From Steromphala cineraria (lineage: Eukaryota; Mollusca; Gastropoda; Trochida; Trochidae): DNA of 64,000 nucleotides. Under the pieces are notes generated by a model. The model searched no databases. It was given only the letters and a program-made list of their open reading frames with translations, and was not told the DNA's origin. Positions 20,521 through 33,413 of the stretch are shown here, piece after piece. Each line of letters opens with the position of its first letter. Within the stretch, counting starts at the first letter, position 1. Made by a program: the position numbers and the translations under genes. The DNA is taken from NCBI GenBank assembly GCA_916613615.1, contig OU744736.1, positions 55,913,205-55,977,204 of the forward strand, read 5' to 3'.

Positions 20521-23500
20521 CAAGATCTCATTTTACACTATCACCCAGCAAGATCTCATGTTACACTATCACCCAGCAAGATCTCATGTTACACTATCAC
20601 CCAGCAAGATCTCATGTTACACTATCACCCAGCAAGATCTCATGTTACACTATCACCCAGCAAGATCTCATGTTACACTATCACCCAGCAAGATCTCATT
20701 TCACACTATCACCCAGCAAGATCTCATTTCACACTATCACCCAGCAAGATCTCATTTCACACTATCACCCAGCAAGATCTCATTTCACACTATCACCCTG
20801 CAAGATCTCATTTTAAACTATCACCCAGCAAGATCTCATTTCACACTATCACCCAGCAAGATCTCATTTTAAACTATCACCCAGCAAGATCTCATTTCAC
20901 ACTATCACCCAGCAAGATCTCATTTCACACTATCACCCAGCAAGATCTCATTTTAAACTATCACCCAGCAAGATCTCATTTCACACTATCACCCTGCAAG
21001 ATCTCATGTTACACTATCACCCAGCAAGATCTCATGTTACACTATCACCCTGCAAGATCTCATGTTACACTATCACCCAGCAAGATCTCATGTTACACTA
21101 TCACCCAGCAAGATCTCATGTTACACTATCACCCTGCAAGATCTCATGTTACACTATCACCCTGCAAGATCTCATGTTACACTATCACCCTGCAAGATCT
21201 CATGTTACACTATCACCCAGCAAGATCTCATGTTACACTATCACCCAGCAAGATCTCATGTTACACTATCACCCTGCAAGATCTCATGTTACACTATCAC
21301 CCAGCAAGATCTCATGTTACACTATCACCCAGCAAGATCTCATGTTACACTATCACCCAGCAAGATCTCATGTTACACTATCACCCAGCAAGATCTCATT
21401 TCACACTATCACCCAGCAAGATCTCATGTTACACTATCACCCAGCAAGATCTCATTTCACACTATCACCCAGCAAGATCTCATTTTACACTATCACCCAG
21501 CAAGTTCTCATGTTACACTATCACCCAGCAAGATCTCATTTCACACAATCACCCAGCAAGATCTCATTTTACACTATCACCCAGCAAGATCTCATTTCAC
21601 ACTATCACCCAGCAAGATCTCATTTTACACTATCACCCAGCAAGATCTCATGTTACACTATCACCCAGCAAGATCTCATTTTTCTCATTTTACACTATCA
21701 CCCAGCAAGATCTCATTTTACACTATCACCCAGCAAGATCTCATTTTACACTATCACCCAGCAAGATCTCATTTTTCTCATTTTACACTATCACCCTGCA
21801 AGATCTCATGTTACACTATCACCCAGCAAGATCTCATTTTACACTATCACCCAGCAAGATCTCATTTTACACTATCACCCAGCAAGATCTCATTTTTCTC
21901 ATTTTACACTATCACCCAGCAAGATCTCATTTTACACTATCACCCAGCAAGATCGCATTTTACACTATCACCCAGCAAGATCTCATGTTACACTATCACC
22001 CAGCAAGATCTCATGTTACACTATCACCCAGCAAGATCTCATGTTACACTATCACCCAGCAAGATCTCATGTTACACTATCACCCAGCAAGATCTCATGT
22101 TACACTATCACCCAGCAAGATCTCATGTTACACTATCACCCAGCAAGATATCATGTTACACTATCACCCTGCAAGATCTCATGTTACACTATCACCCAGG
22201 AAGATCTCATATTACACTATCATCCTGCAAGATCTCATGTTACACTATCACCCAGCAAGATCTCATGTTACACTATCACCCAGCAAGATCTCATTTTACA
22301 CTATCACCCTGCAAGATCTCATTTTACACTATCACCCAGCAAGATCTCATGTTACACTATCACCCAGCAAGATCTCATTTCACACTATCACCCAGCAAGA
22401 TCTCATTTTACACTATCACCCAGCAAGATCTCATTTTACACTATCACCCTGCAAGATCTCATGTTACACTATCACCCTGCAAGATCTCATTTTACACTAT
22501 CACCCAGCAAGATCTCATGTTACACTATCACCCAGCAAGATCTCATGTTACACTATCACCCAGCAAGATCTCATTTTACACTATCACCCTGCAAGATCTC
22601 ATGTTACACTATCACCCAGCAAGATCTCATGTTACACTATCACCCAGCAAGATCTCATGTTACACTATCACCCTGCAAGATCTCATTTTACACTATCACC
22701 CAGCAAGATCTCATGTTACACTATCACCCTGCAAGATCTCATTTTACACTATCACCCTGCAAGATCTCATTTTACACTATCACCCTGCAAGATCTCATTT
22801 TACACGATCACCCTGCAAGATCTCATGTTACACTATCACCCTGCAAGATCTCATGTTACACTATCACCCTGCAAGATCTCATGTTACACTATCACCCTGC
22901 AAGATCTCATGTTACACTATCACCCAGCAAGATCTCATGTTACACTATCACCCTGCAAGATCTCATTTCACACTATCACCCAGCAAGATCTCATGTTACA
23001 CTATCACCCTGCAAGATCTCATGTTACACTATCACCCAGCAAGATCTCATGTTACACTATCACCCAGCAAGATCTCATTTCACACTATCACCCAGCAAGA
23101 TCTCATTTCACACTATCACCCAGCAAGATCTCATTTTACACCATCACCCTGCAAGATCTCATGTTACACTATCACCCAGCAAGATCTCATTTTACACTAT
23201 CACCCAGGAAGATCTCATGTTACACTATCACCCTGCAATATCTCATTTCACACTATCACCCAGCAAGATCTCATTTTACACTATCACCCTGCAAGATCTC
23301 ATGTTACACTATCACCCAGCAAGATCTCATTTTACACTATCACCCAGGAAGATCTCATGTTACACTATCACCCTGCAAGATCTCATTTCACACTATCACC
23401 CAGCAAGATCTCATTTCACACTATCACCCAGCAAGATCTCATTTTACACTATCACCCAGCAAGATCTCATTTTACACTATCACCCTGCAAGATCTCATGT

Positions 23501-25146
23501 TACACTATCACCCTGCAAGATCTCATTTCACACTATCACCCAGCAAGATCTCATGTTACACTATCACCCAGCAAGATCTCATTTTACACTATCACCCAGC
23601 AAGATCTCATGTTACACTATCACCCTGCAAGATCTCATGTTACACTATCACCCAGCAAGATCTCATGTTACACTATCACCCAGCAAGATCTCATTTTACA
23701 CTATCACCCAGCAAGATCTCATGTTACACTATCACCCAGCAAGATCTCATTTTACACTATCACCCAGCAAGATCTCATGTTACACTATCACCCTGCAAGA
23801 TCTCATGTTACACTATCACCCTGCAAGATCTCATGTTACACTATCACCCTGCAAGATCTCATGTTACACTATCACCCAGCAAGATCTCATGTTACACTAT
23901 CACCCAGCAAGATCTCATGTTACACTATCACCCTGCAAGATCTCATGTTACACTATCACCCAGGAAGATCTCATGTTACACTATTATCCTGCAAGATCTC
24001 ATGTTACACTATCACCCAGCAAGATCTCATGTTACACTATCACCCAGCAAGATCTCATTTCACACTATCACCCAGCAAGATCTCATTTTACACCATCACC
24101 CAGCAAGATCTCATTTCACACTATCACCCAGCAAGATCTCATTTCACACTATCACCCAGCAAGATCTCATTTCACACTATCACCCAGCAAGATCTCATGT
24201 TACACTATCACCCAGCAAGATCTCATTTTACACCATCACCCAGCAAGATCTCATGTTACACTATCACCCAGCAAGATCTCATTTCACACTATCACCCAGC
24301 AAGATCTCATTTCACACTATCACCCAGCAAGATCTCATTTTACACTATCACCCAGCAAGATCTCATTTTACACTATCACCCAGCAAGATCTCATTTCACA
24401 CTATCACCCTGCAAGATCTCATTTCACACTATCACCCAGCAAGATCTCATTTCACACTATCACCCAGCAAGATCTCATTTCACACTATCACCCAGCAAGA
24501 TCTCATTTCACACTATCACCCAGCAAGATCTCATTTTACACTATCACCCAGCAAGATCTCATTTTAAACTATCACCCAGCAAGATCTCATTTCACACTAT
24601 CACCCAGCAAGATCTCATTTTACACTATCACCCAGCAAGATCTCATTTTAAACTATCACCCAGCAAGATCTCATTTTAAACTATCACCCAGCAAGATCTC
24701 ATGTTACACTATCACCCAGCAAGATCTCATGTTACACTATCACCCAGCAAGATCTCATGTTACACTATCACCCAGCAAGATCTCATTTCACACTATCACC
24801 CAGCAAGATCTCATTTCACACTAACACCCAGCAAGATCTCATTTCACACTAACACCCAGCAAGATCTCATTTTACACTATCACCCAGCAAGATCTCATTT
24901 CACACTATCACCCAGCAAGATCGCATTTTACACTATCACCCAGCAAGATCTCATGTTACACTATCACCCAGCAAGATCTCATTTTACACTATCACCCAGC
25001 AAGATCTCATTTCACACTATCACCCAGCAAGATCTCATTTCACACTATCACCCAGCAAGATCTCATGTTACACTATCACCCAGCAAGATCTCATGTTACA
25101 CTATCACCCAGCAAGATCTCATTTCACACTATCACCCAGCAAGATC
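20521..25146. repeat. 28-bp satellite array, about 165 units, derived from LINE coding sequence
   Basis: Unit: AGCAAGATCTCAT followed by GTTACACTATCACCC, TTTACACTATCACCC or TTCACACTATCACCC, with CAGC/CTGC variants. Rare TTTTCTCATTTTACAC extensions occur at 21680, 21770 and 21890. Because 28 is not a multiple of 3 and no stop occurs in any plus frame, all three plus frames stay open for over 1200 codons and encode one cyclic 28-residue repeat (with LHYHPARSH, TLSPSKIS and YTITQQDL). This is not evidence for a protein: no start context, no homologue and no codon constraint. HYHPARS and QQDLIS correspond to the LINE segment interrupted here. Confidence 0.97.
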
Positions 25147-25186
25147 CCTTCCTTCCCAGGACTAGTTGTTACTCTCTGTTCCAACC

Positions 25187-25503
25187 AGTCTAACAATTAC
25201 ACTTTGAAATGAATTTTTTCAATAAATCTGAAATTTGGAAAAAAAGGATGAAAAGGAGACTGAGATTTCTTCATTTTCAGAGTCTAAAGGAATCAACTAG
25301 GTCTTGGAATTTACCATATTTTACTACATGTGTAAATATCTTATCATCAATTACCCTAAGTGGACATGTCAAGAACATTTACTTCCCTTGGCCACTGATG
25401 GCTCACATCTGGCTTCAATGAACTGGGTGACGAAAGGGTTTGGCATCTATTTAAAATTGAGTTTTCAAGTCTTATTATAGACTTGCTTAGGTGTGCTGAC
25501 AGA
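25187..25503. mobile_element. 317-bp insertion in the LINE relic flanked by 13-bp direct repeats
   Basis: CTCTGTTCCAACC occurs at 25174-25186 and again at 25504-25516. The LINE motif SVPT reads up to the first copy and continues into KSFGSTSFQF after the second, as expected for a target-site duplication. The insert has no tRNA-like promoter and no long coding frame; its family is unknown. Confidence 0.6.
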
Positions 25504-26904
25504 CTCTGTTCCAACCTACAAACTCAAGTCTTTTGGTTCCACATCATTTCAGTTTGCCTCTGCCTCTCTTTGGAATTCCTCTCGACCTCAAGATGTCAAC
25601 CAGTTTGGAAAATTTTAAAAAGAGACTCAAAACCTACTCCTATTATTTAAATCTGCCAATGATTGTTAATAATGTATATAGTCTTTATAATTCAATCTCT
25701 GCACAGTTTCTTTCTCATTTTATTTGTCAGCGCTTCGAGCAGGTCTCTCCTGTTGACGTGGGATCCAGCGCCTTATTATTATTTATCATGACCCAGGGAA
25801 TGAGCAATTCCGGAAATTGGGCACGAAATATATTTATCATCCAAAACTGTGATATCGCTATCGATATATACAGGAGATATCGCTTGTAGACGATTAAGGG
25901 ATATCTCCTAGGAGATTACGCCTTGACAGTATATTTTGAACAATGCCCTGTCAACAGAAAGGACATGACATCACAAACGTTATACATCACCAGAAATGAT
26001 GTCACAAGCGTAGAATCTAACTACTGAAAGTAATTAAATGTAACCTATATAAAATCTACTAGTGTTCGATAGTTTAAGGTGTTATCACTAGCTTAGGTCT
26101 GAAAAGTCTGAAAATGAACTGAATAATCCAGCATTGTGGGCTTTCTGTGTTTTTTGGGGGGAAATTTGAATGATACTTATATAAGATTTTAGAGTACTTA
26201 CACATTTGAGTAAATTTGCTATGCGTTCGCATGACAATTTTTACACACAGTGTAGATTTGCATATGTGTAAAATTACATTTGCACCACCTCCTCGCTAGA
26301 TGTAAATTTACTCCTTGTGCAAAATTACTCACGTGTGCAATTGCGTTCGCATGACACGATTTACATAGGTTTGTAAAATTGCATAAATGTGTAACTTTAC
26401 ATAATATGTACAGGGGTGCATGCGAACAGAGCTTTAGCCCCGTTTACATGCTCACTTTTACTTAGCTACCGGTAAGTATATTTGGTCACATGTGAAAAAG
26501 TATTTGAGGTAAGTAAAGTGGCCATGTAAAATCACTTGCATACGTGAGTAAATTTACACGTGGGTAGATTTGCATGACCTCAGGAGGTAATGGAAAAGAA
26601 TATTTGTGCTTTTGTAATTATTTTAATCCATATGTATTGAGTCATGTAAACGGGTATTTATATTTACTTACAGGTAAAACATTATAGGTCCTTTTGCACC
26701 ATCACTATTTGAGGCCAGACGATCACATGACATGTCTGTTTTCTCTATAGACCATTATCATATTGTAGTTTGAAGACATGAACATTGCTCATAACCCTAT
26801 ATTATATGTGAATAGAAAAACACACACTAAAACGTGTATTCAGTTTGAATTCATCAGTATTCAGAAATACAAAGGGAAACCTTCAATACCTCTTAACAAT
26901 ATTC

Positions 26905-27266
26905 TTAAAGGGGCAGTAGCACGTTTTTAGAGGGAATATAAAGTGATGTCAGGAAAATGAAAACAAATGGATCCGATTGAAAAACCATGTATTCAAACTA
27001 AATGAAGCAGTAATAAATCAAATGTATAATGTATAGTTCAGCCATGCCATTCCTTTTTCTTACACAAAATGAATTTAAGGTGTTCACACAAAATGGTCGC
27101 CAATGGATTTTATGTTAATCTTCATACTTTGTCCTCTGACTATGGGTGATTGGATTGTGTAAAGAGATTTTTGACACTGTAAGTAATACATGTAACATTC
27201 ACTTACAACTATCAGTGAAATATTCAAGATCTAAAATTATCAAAAAACGTGCTATTGCCCCTTTAA
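26905..27266 (+). mobile_element. TTAA-flanked MITE, family 1, copy 2
   Basis: TTAA, then AGGGGCAGTAGCACGTTTT at the left and ACGTGCTATTGCCCCT, TTAA at the right; same interior as the other copies (AAAATGGTCGCCAATGG). Confidence 0.92.
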
Positions 27267-28047
27267 AATCCTTTGTCCTCACGACACAAATAGTGACAGA
27301 GCTATATGCAACTATATATCATAGCCTCGTTTACATGCACACATATACTTATCAGTATATTCTATATATATATCACTATGTAAATTTACTTACAGGAGTA
27401 AATCATTTGATTTTCGTTCACATGATGTTTTATTACCAAAGAGTATTTCATATATGTTTGTGTCACTATTTGTGTCTTAGACTTTTAAAAATATTGTAGA
27501 AACCACAATTTACTTTAAGACATGAATTTTACAACAAAATTTACTCAAGCAGAGACATGTACATCTGTAGCTAGAGTCTCTGACTCAAGTATAAGTGAAG
27601 ATGCGCATGCAAACGGGGCATAATTTATAGTCAGGCTCTTATAGCATAGCATGGCTCTGTGATTATATAACCTATCTAAGGCCCAAAAAACGTTTCTAGT
27701 CTTTGCATGCAGGCAAAAATGATGCGATGACGCAGATTTTTTTTTCAATTTCCAAATTATTATTTTTTTATCCAATATGAATAATATTCAACTCAATTTG
27801 AAAAAATAAATGAATATAAAGTTCGGATCACTTTATAACTATGTCTTTGAAGGCCTACACGAACATTTCATTCTTGTCAACATCTGGAAAAAAATGCTTG
27901 ATGCGGGGGTTTGAAACTGACGCGGGTGGAAACCAGAAACAAACTTTTTTTAAATTGATAACAGAAATTAAAATTCTATCAGGGGAATGTGTTCAAAATC
28001 AAATATCTAAAATTATGGAAATCAGGACCAAACGGATAGCTTAAATG

Positions 28048-28079
28048 GGGGGGGGGGGGGGGGGGGGGGTGGGGGGGGG
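28048..28079. repeat. Poly-G tract
   Basis: A near-pure run of G broken by single Ts, with potential for G-quadruplex formation; its exact length is prone to assembly error. Confidence 0.9.
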
Positions 28080-28164
28080 TGTAAACGACAATCTTTTTCT
28101 TGAACATTTTCGTGTTACGGAGCACAAGTCCTTGGAGCATTGATACCTCATATTAGTATTTATT

Positions 28165-28500
28165 ACCCTTACGGTTGAAAATAAGTGGTCACATATTTTC
28201 AATATGAGCACTAGTGCACATATCACTTTTGTCTAGCAACGATTGTTGTAGCACGAGTTCCCGTATTTTTTCGCCTGTGACGTCATAACGTCATTGTTCG
28301 TGACGTCACTGTAGCTGGCCGTCGCAAGGGAAGCGGTCCGTTTCTTGGATATTTTTAAGATGGTAAAATGGAATAGAAACGGTAATAAAGAAATTATTAC
28401 CCTCGGAAGTGTGTCACTTTCGCTCTCGCTCGGGTAATACAAAAATTCACACTCGTTTCGTAAAAGTCATATGACACACTTCCTCGGGTAATAATCTCTA
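28165..28500 (-). mobile_element. CRE-bearing dispersed element, copy C
   Basis: Inverted relative to copies B and D. AAATAAGTGGTCACATATTT, AGCAACGATTGTTGTAGC, CTGTGACGTCATAACGTCA, GTGACGTCACTGTAGC, then the CATATGAC inverted-repeat end near 28470. Confidence 0.85.
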
Positions 28501-29032
28501 TATATATAGTATATGAGCACTGCCCATGCATCAAGTGCTTGTGTTACAGAGGTCTGCAAAAATATTTTTTTCAGAAAGGGGGTAAAGTCTAAAGAATTGG
28601 TTTTGGTTTGTTTGAACTGTGGTAGAATGATCAAGTGCTTAAAGCGCCGCTTGACCAATACTTCAGCCATAAGCGGCGGGTAGAGGGTTGGGCATTCAGG
28701 TCATGTGACACAAACTTGGTACCGACTGTCAGCTGTAAGCAGTTCGATCGTAACCAAACTATTTCGTCCCTACCGAGCATTTATGACTCTTTGGGGGCCT
28801 GGAAGTTAAAATTCGGGTTGCAGAACCCCTTTAACATAACTTAAAGTAGTAGAAGTAAAAGCGTGACCATGCACATTATCTGAAATCTTTTTGAACATTT
28901 CTAAAAATTCTTCACAAAGACCTTGTTTGTGCCATGTTTCAAAAATTTTATGTGAATTTTATAGCTTCTGTCTGAAGCAAATGGCGACATAACATCTTGA
29001 CATTACATCTTGACTCGTTTGATTGACATTCC

Positions 29033-29263
29033 AGATTTTCAGACTCCAGAAATAATCTATTAGGAAGATTAGTTTATGGATAATCAACTTCTTTATTCTG
29101 TGAAAGGTATGTCTCATCTCAACATAGATTCAAATATAGTTGACAAGCAAGTGACAGCAAGATTAGAATCTATGTTAACTAAAACGTTGCTTTCACAGAA
29201 TAAAGAAGTTGATTATCAATAAAATAATCTTCCTTATAGATTATTTCTGGAGTCTGAAAATCT
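29033..29263. mobile_element. Foldback MITE with about 75-bp arms
   Basis: AGATTTTCAGACTCCAGAAA at the left is the exact complement of TTTCTGGAGTCTGAAAATCT at the right, and the inner arms (GATAATCAACTTCTTTATTC and GAATAAAGAAGTTGATTATC) also pair. The loop is about 90 bp. Non-coding. Confidence 0.9.
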
Positions 29264-29982
29264 TGAATCGGATTATATATGAGAGATTGTTTAGGAAGAT
29301 TGTTGACTTCAGTGAGTGCGCCTCAATCCTGTTTCTTGAAACAAACATAAACAAAGTTGATTTAGTTATCAGGTTTATTATGGTTATTTTCATATAATGA
29401 AATATATCTAATTACACGTAAATATTTTCTGATATAAAATTAAGGCACCGGATTGTTTCAATATTAAAATATATAAGTAGAATTTATTATGTACAATGAA
29501 AGGATATCACACAAAATTGGAACTTAGATTACATGAACAAACTGTACAAAGTTCAAATATAGTTAAGCTCTCTAAAAACATAACGTGTTAATTAATATAT
29601 TCATAAAGAATCATTACCTAAGAAACGGTTAGTGATATTGTATGCATAGATTACCCGTGTATATACTCTCAAAATGAACATGTTAACAAACTATTCATAC
29701 AATAGTTAAAGTGTTTACCAAGATTGATAATTATAAAATCTTAACAAATATATTTACTTAAGCTATTATAAAGCCAAATATATATTTTTCAAATTGCTCA
29801 ATGGAAGTTAAAATTTAGCAATATCTTTCACTTTGAGGGGTTCTGAATAGCATGGTTATACCAAAAATCAGTAAAAATCATGAGATTCTGTAAATCAACT
29901 CTTTATTTCTTCACCCCAGCAAAACACCACACATATGGTATTTGCTTTTTCAAGAAAGAGTATGAAAAGGTATTTGGTTCTG
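29264..29982. other. AT-rich intergenic sequence, nothing recognised
   Basis: No coding, RNA or repeat signal that I can support. Confidence 0.5.
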
Positions 29983-30339
29983 TTAAAGGGGCAGTAGCAC
30001 GTTTTTAGGGGGAATATAAGGTGATGTCAGGAAAATGAAAATTAATGGTTCCAATTAAAAGACAAAAAATGTATTCAAACTAAATGGAGCAGTAATAATT
30101 CATATATATGACATAAAGTTTAGCCATGAAATTCCTTTTTCTTACACAAAATGAATTAAAGGTGTTCACATAAAATGGATTTTATATGTATCTTCATATT
30201 TTGTCCTCTGACTAAGGATGATTGGATTGTGTAATGAGATTTCTGACACTGTCAAAATAATACATTAAGCATTAACTTACAATTATCAGTGAAAATTTAA
30301 AATATAAAATTACAAAAAAACGTGCTGCTGCCCCTTTAA
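29983..30339 (+). mobile_element. TTAA-flanked MITE, family 1, copy 3
   Basis: TTAA + AGGGGCAGTAGCACGTTTT at the left and ACGTGCTGCTGCCCCT + TTAA at the right. A short internal deletion removes the GGCCGCCAATGG segment present in the other copies. Confidence 0.92.
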
Positions 30340-30815
30340 AATGTGTTAAATATGATAAGAAAGGAGCTTTTTTTGGGGGTCTTCAATGTTTCAAAGATTC
30401 AAAACCGAATGAATATCTATTAAACACTCAAAATCAGTTATCAACAATTACAAAACAGACATTAATTAACATAACACTAAAATGTACAAGGTAGATTAAA
30501 TTTGCAAATTTACATATATCAAGTCACAAAATTTTGAATATTACAAATATATAAATGCAACTTTAAAACTTATAAAATCTTGGTTATCTTGATTAGAAAA
30601 AAGTTTGCCATATTTACATTATTTACATTGATAAACTTAACATTTACAAAAATATAAATGTAACATTGAAAATTAAAATACATTTTATAATATCAAACAG
30701 GTTGATAAGTCAAAATTGTGCCATATTAGCTAAAGTAAAATCTTTATTTATTCAGTAATAAAAATAAAATTCCATTTTCAATGAATAGCACTTCTTTTGC
30801 TGGTTGACCGCAAAC
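30340..30815. other. AT-rich intergenic sequence, nothing recognised
   Basis: Contains repeated TTACAAATATATAAATGCAA-type phrases, otherwise featureless. Confidence 0.45.
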
Positions 30816-31300
30816 AGTGGTCTTAAACCCTTTACCTCCGAAGATCCATCACTAACAGTGGTCTTAAACCCTTTACCTCCGAAGATCCATCACTAACAGT
30901 GGTCTTAAAGGGGCAGTAGCACGTTTTAGGGGGAATATAAGGTGATGTCAAGAAACTGAAAATTAATGGTCCCAATTGAAAGACAACGTATTTAAACTAA
31001 ATGGAGCAGTAAGAATTCAAATATATAATGTAAAGTTTAGCCATGCGATTCCCTTTTCTTACACAAAATGAATTAAAGGTGTTCACAAAAAATGGCCGCC
31101 AGTGGATTTCATGTGAATCTTCATACTTTGTCCTCTGACTATGGATGATTGGCTATTGTAGTGAGATTTTTGACACTGTTAAAATAATACATTTAGCATT
31201 AACTTACAATTATCAGTGAAAGTTATAAAATATAAAATTATCAAAAAACGTGCTACTGCCCCTTTAAACCCTTTACCTCCGAAGAACCATCACAAACAGG
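30816..31300. repeat. Three-unit tandem repeat (about 43 bp) interrupted by the MITE
   Basis: ACAGTGGTCTTAAACCC with CTTTACCTCCGAAGATCC recurs: two intact units, then a third split at its TTAA by MITE copy 4. The third unit resumes as TTAAACCCTTTACCTCCGAA at 31264. Confidence 0.88.
30905..31267 (+). mobile_element. TTAA-flanked MITE, family 1, copy 4 (insertion in a tandem repeat)
   Basis: TIRs as in the other copies. The flanks GTGGTC-TTAA and TTAA-ACCC match the uninterrupted GTGGTCTTAAACCC in the two neighbouring repeat units, which proves TTAA was the target and was duplicated. Confidence 0.95.
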
Positions 31301-32564
31301 TTATTATGCCTATACTCTGGCTTGCGGCGGTGAAAGGGTTAAATATTGTAGTGAATGAAATAAGTTTGAAAAGTAGCTGAGCCCTCAAATCATGATAGGC
31401 ATACAGGCACCATGTTGTGAGACGGGGCTTACTTCATTCACTGAATATTCAGTACCAATTGTTTACACTGGCAACATTCAATCATAAAGTGATAAAAATC
31501 ATTCCCCCAAAATTTTGGGTTTTAACTCGCTGCAGATAACAGGGACCTCTATCAGGAAACAAACTTCGCTTGTATGTTGTTTGGTTGTGTCATAATTATG
31601 TACTACCGTATTCGTCCTAATAAGCGCCCCCTATTACAAATTTCCATATGACAGAGCGCCCCACCACCCCCCACAAGATTAGAACCCAGGACCTGCCGGT
31701 TGAGAGTCCTACACTCTACCTGTTCCGCAAAAGAGATATCCCTCCAACCGAAGCCAGTAGGAATGCTTTTGACCTAACCCTGTCACATTCACCCCCTCCA
31801 CGAAGCAACTCGTCCTGGACTCAAACATTCGAGATTTACAAACCTTTTAAGGACTTGAAGGTGTTGTGACATTAAGGAATAGTCCGGTCGATGTTGGGTG
31901 CCAAATGTAGCAGGAAAGAAAATCCAATATTTTCATGTCTACTCGGGAGTCCTACACTCTACACTCAAAGAGGCCAAAGAGGTATCACTCCAGCCAAAGC
32001 CAGTAGGAATGTCACATATGTATAAACTGAAATGTCCCCTTGATCATCATTTTCACAATGAATACCCAAAAGGACTGTCCCTTTAAGCATATATATATCA
32101 TAATAATCCTTTCTATATATATTTCTATTCAAAACAATTATTGAGGTATAAAAAATCAACATTTAAGGCAAGAAATATTTAGGACATGACAATTTATATA
32201 TCAGATTGAATTATGAAATATCGATATAAGAGAAATTGCCAATTCGAAAATGATGAAAATTACTTAAAGGCATGAAAATGACCCAATGAAAAAGATGTCA
32301 TCCCCTTTCCCTGAAGATAGTGGTTTTCCTTCCCCTTCCTTCAAGTCATAAAATCATATGCTAACCTCTGTTATGATTCAAGAACATTTAAGGCTAAAAA
32401 ATGAAGAAAACGGATTAAATGGAAGCACTCAAAGTTAGTTGTGCTTTCCAGTCTGATTAAAATCAACCGTACTCCGAGGAATAAAATATAAAAAATATTG
32501 TCTCTATCAGAACCAGCCAGAACATCCTCTCCGTCTCGGTCTGAATGCACCCACCCCTATCGCA
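31301..32564. other. Intergenic region, no gene recognised
   Basis: A MITE-like start ACCGTATTCGTCCTAATAAG is seen near 31606. GAGTCCTACACTCTAC occurs at 31705 and 31949 in sequence that looks duplicated. The frames at 31648 and 31898 have no recognised homology. Confidence 0.4.
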
Positions 32565-33088
32565 TGTTATTTTTTTTTATTATTATATTATTATTATATG
32601 GATATTTATATAGCGCGCATATCCAACCACTCGTGGTTGCTCAAGGCGCTTACATTTTCCCCTGGTCAATGGCATTCTTTCACCGTCCGATCATTTTTCC
32701 AATTCAACTCCCTGGGGAGTATTCAACCGGCATCCATATGTGACGCTCAGGTTAGGGACCATTCTATGCCTCACAGGGTACCCATTCACAGCTGGGTGAA
32801 CTGAGACACATAGTCACAGCAGTTTGTCCAACACTGCTGAACGCTGATAACCGACAGCTCGGCGTATGCACGTGTTCATGTATCCACCATTCAGCCACTG
32901 ACATGAATTCATGGGATCTTTTAAGTGCGCAGTTTTTGTTGCACTACACACTAGGGCTCCAGGGTGACACTTATAGAGTTCTAACAGAGGTGAACTCTAG
33001 GTTTTTACACCTTGGCCTGGATGGGATTCGAACCCCGGACCTCAGCAACGTGAGACCGGCGCTCTTGCCGACTGAGCTATCCCGTACC
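32565..33088 (-). mobile_element. tRNA-derived SINE (about 524 bp)
   Basis: Read on the minus strand, the head GGGATAGCTCAGTCGGCAAG holds an RNA polymerase III A box, and GGTTCGAATCCC about 50 nt on is a B box. A body of about 400 bp ends GCGCTATATAAATATCC followed by an ATT-rich tail (32565-32600). Order and spacing are those of a full-length SINE. A functional tRNA is excluded: the cloverleaf has no matching 3' acceptor strand and runs into the body. Confidence 0.88.
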
Positions 33089-33413
33089 CCATACATGTTC
33101 CTATGACCAGTTTAGCGCGGACAAACCCAGTCATAAGCTATCCAATCACATTCTCGTTTTTAAATAGAGTTAAGCGGCGATTATGTATAACGAAAGGTAC
33201 ACTGGAGTTACCTGCCCCTGCATGATACCGAAGCTTTACTGCGCCCCTCGTGATTGGCTAGATGAGCTTGCGTCAGAACATGCGGGTAAATAGGGTGCCT
33301 TCAGACTGTGAATGAGAGGAAAGCCGGGCTGGTTGAAGTACCAACCCCACTAGAGACAATATTTAAAACCTTTTTTACCTCGAATCACAGTCGATTTTAA
33401 TCAGACTGTTTTC

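Larger units (their letters stand above)
19560..25660 (+). pseudogene. Broken non-LTR retrotransposon (LINE), 3' end of the reverse-transcriptase ORF
   Basis: Plus-strand fragments match the C-terminal region of LINE polyproteins in order: LKLNDDKTECILLGPAK (from about 19605), FDSSINMEIQINHLSK (about 19735), SCELELLQVLSCNSLL (about 19845), then GIQNRAARLVTRSRKP and LHWLRIRERDEFKILTLTYR (about 20350-20490), then HYHPARS (25130) and SFGSTSFQFASASLWNS (about 25530). These are blocks that occur in CR1/L2/Jockey-type elements. The copy carries stops and frameshifts and is split by three insertions or expansions (19917-20339, 20521-25146, 25187-25503). The exact clade is not assigned. Confidence 0.85.
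25661..29030. other. Intergenic region with dispersed repeats
   Basis: Contains a short palindromic cluster of GATATC motifs (25845-25910), a series of related CATGTGAGTAAATTTAC-like phrases (26200-26660), a TTAA MITE (26905-27266), a G homopolymer (28048-28079) and CRE-bearing element copy C. No gene is recognised; the frames at 27146 and 27841 have no homology I can name. Confidence 0.5.

Noticed and set aside
20521..25146. CRISPR array
   Set aside because: Units abut with no unique spacers, the setting is a eukaryotic intergenic LINE relic, and there are no cas genes.
33020..33090. Apparent tRNA gene with A and B boxes
   Set aside because: It is the head of a SINE: no paired 3' acceptor strand, and it continues into a 400-bp body with an ATT-rich tail.
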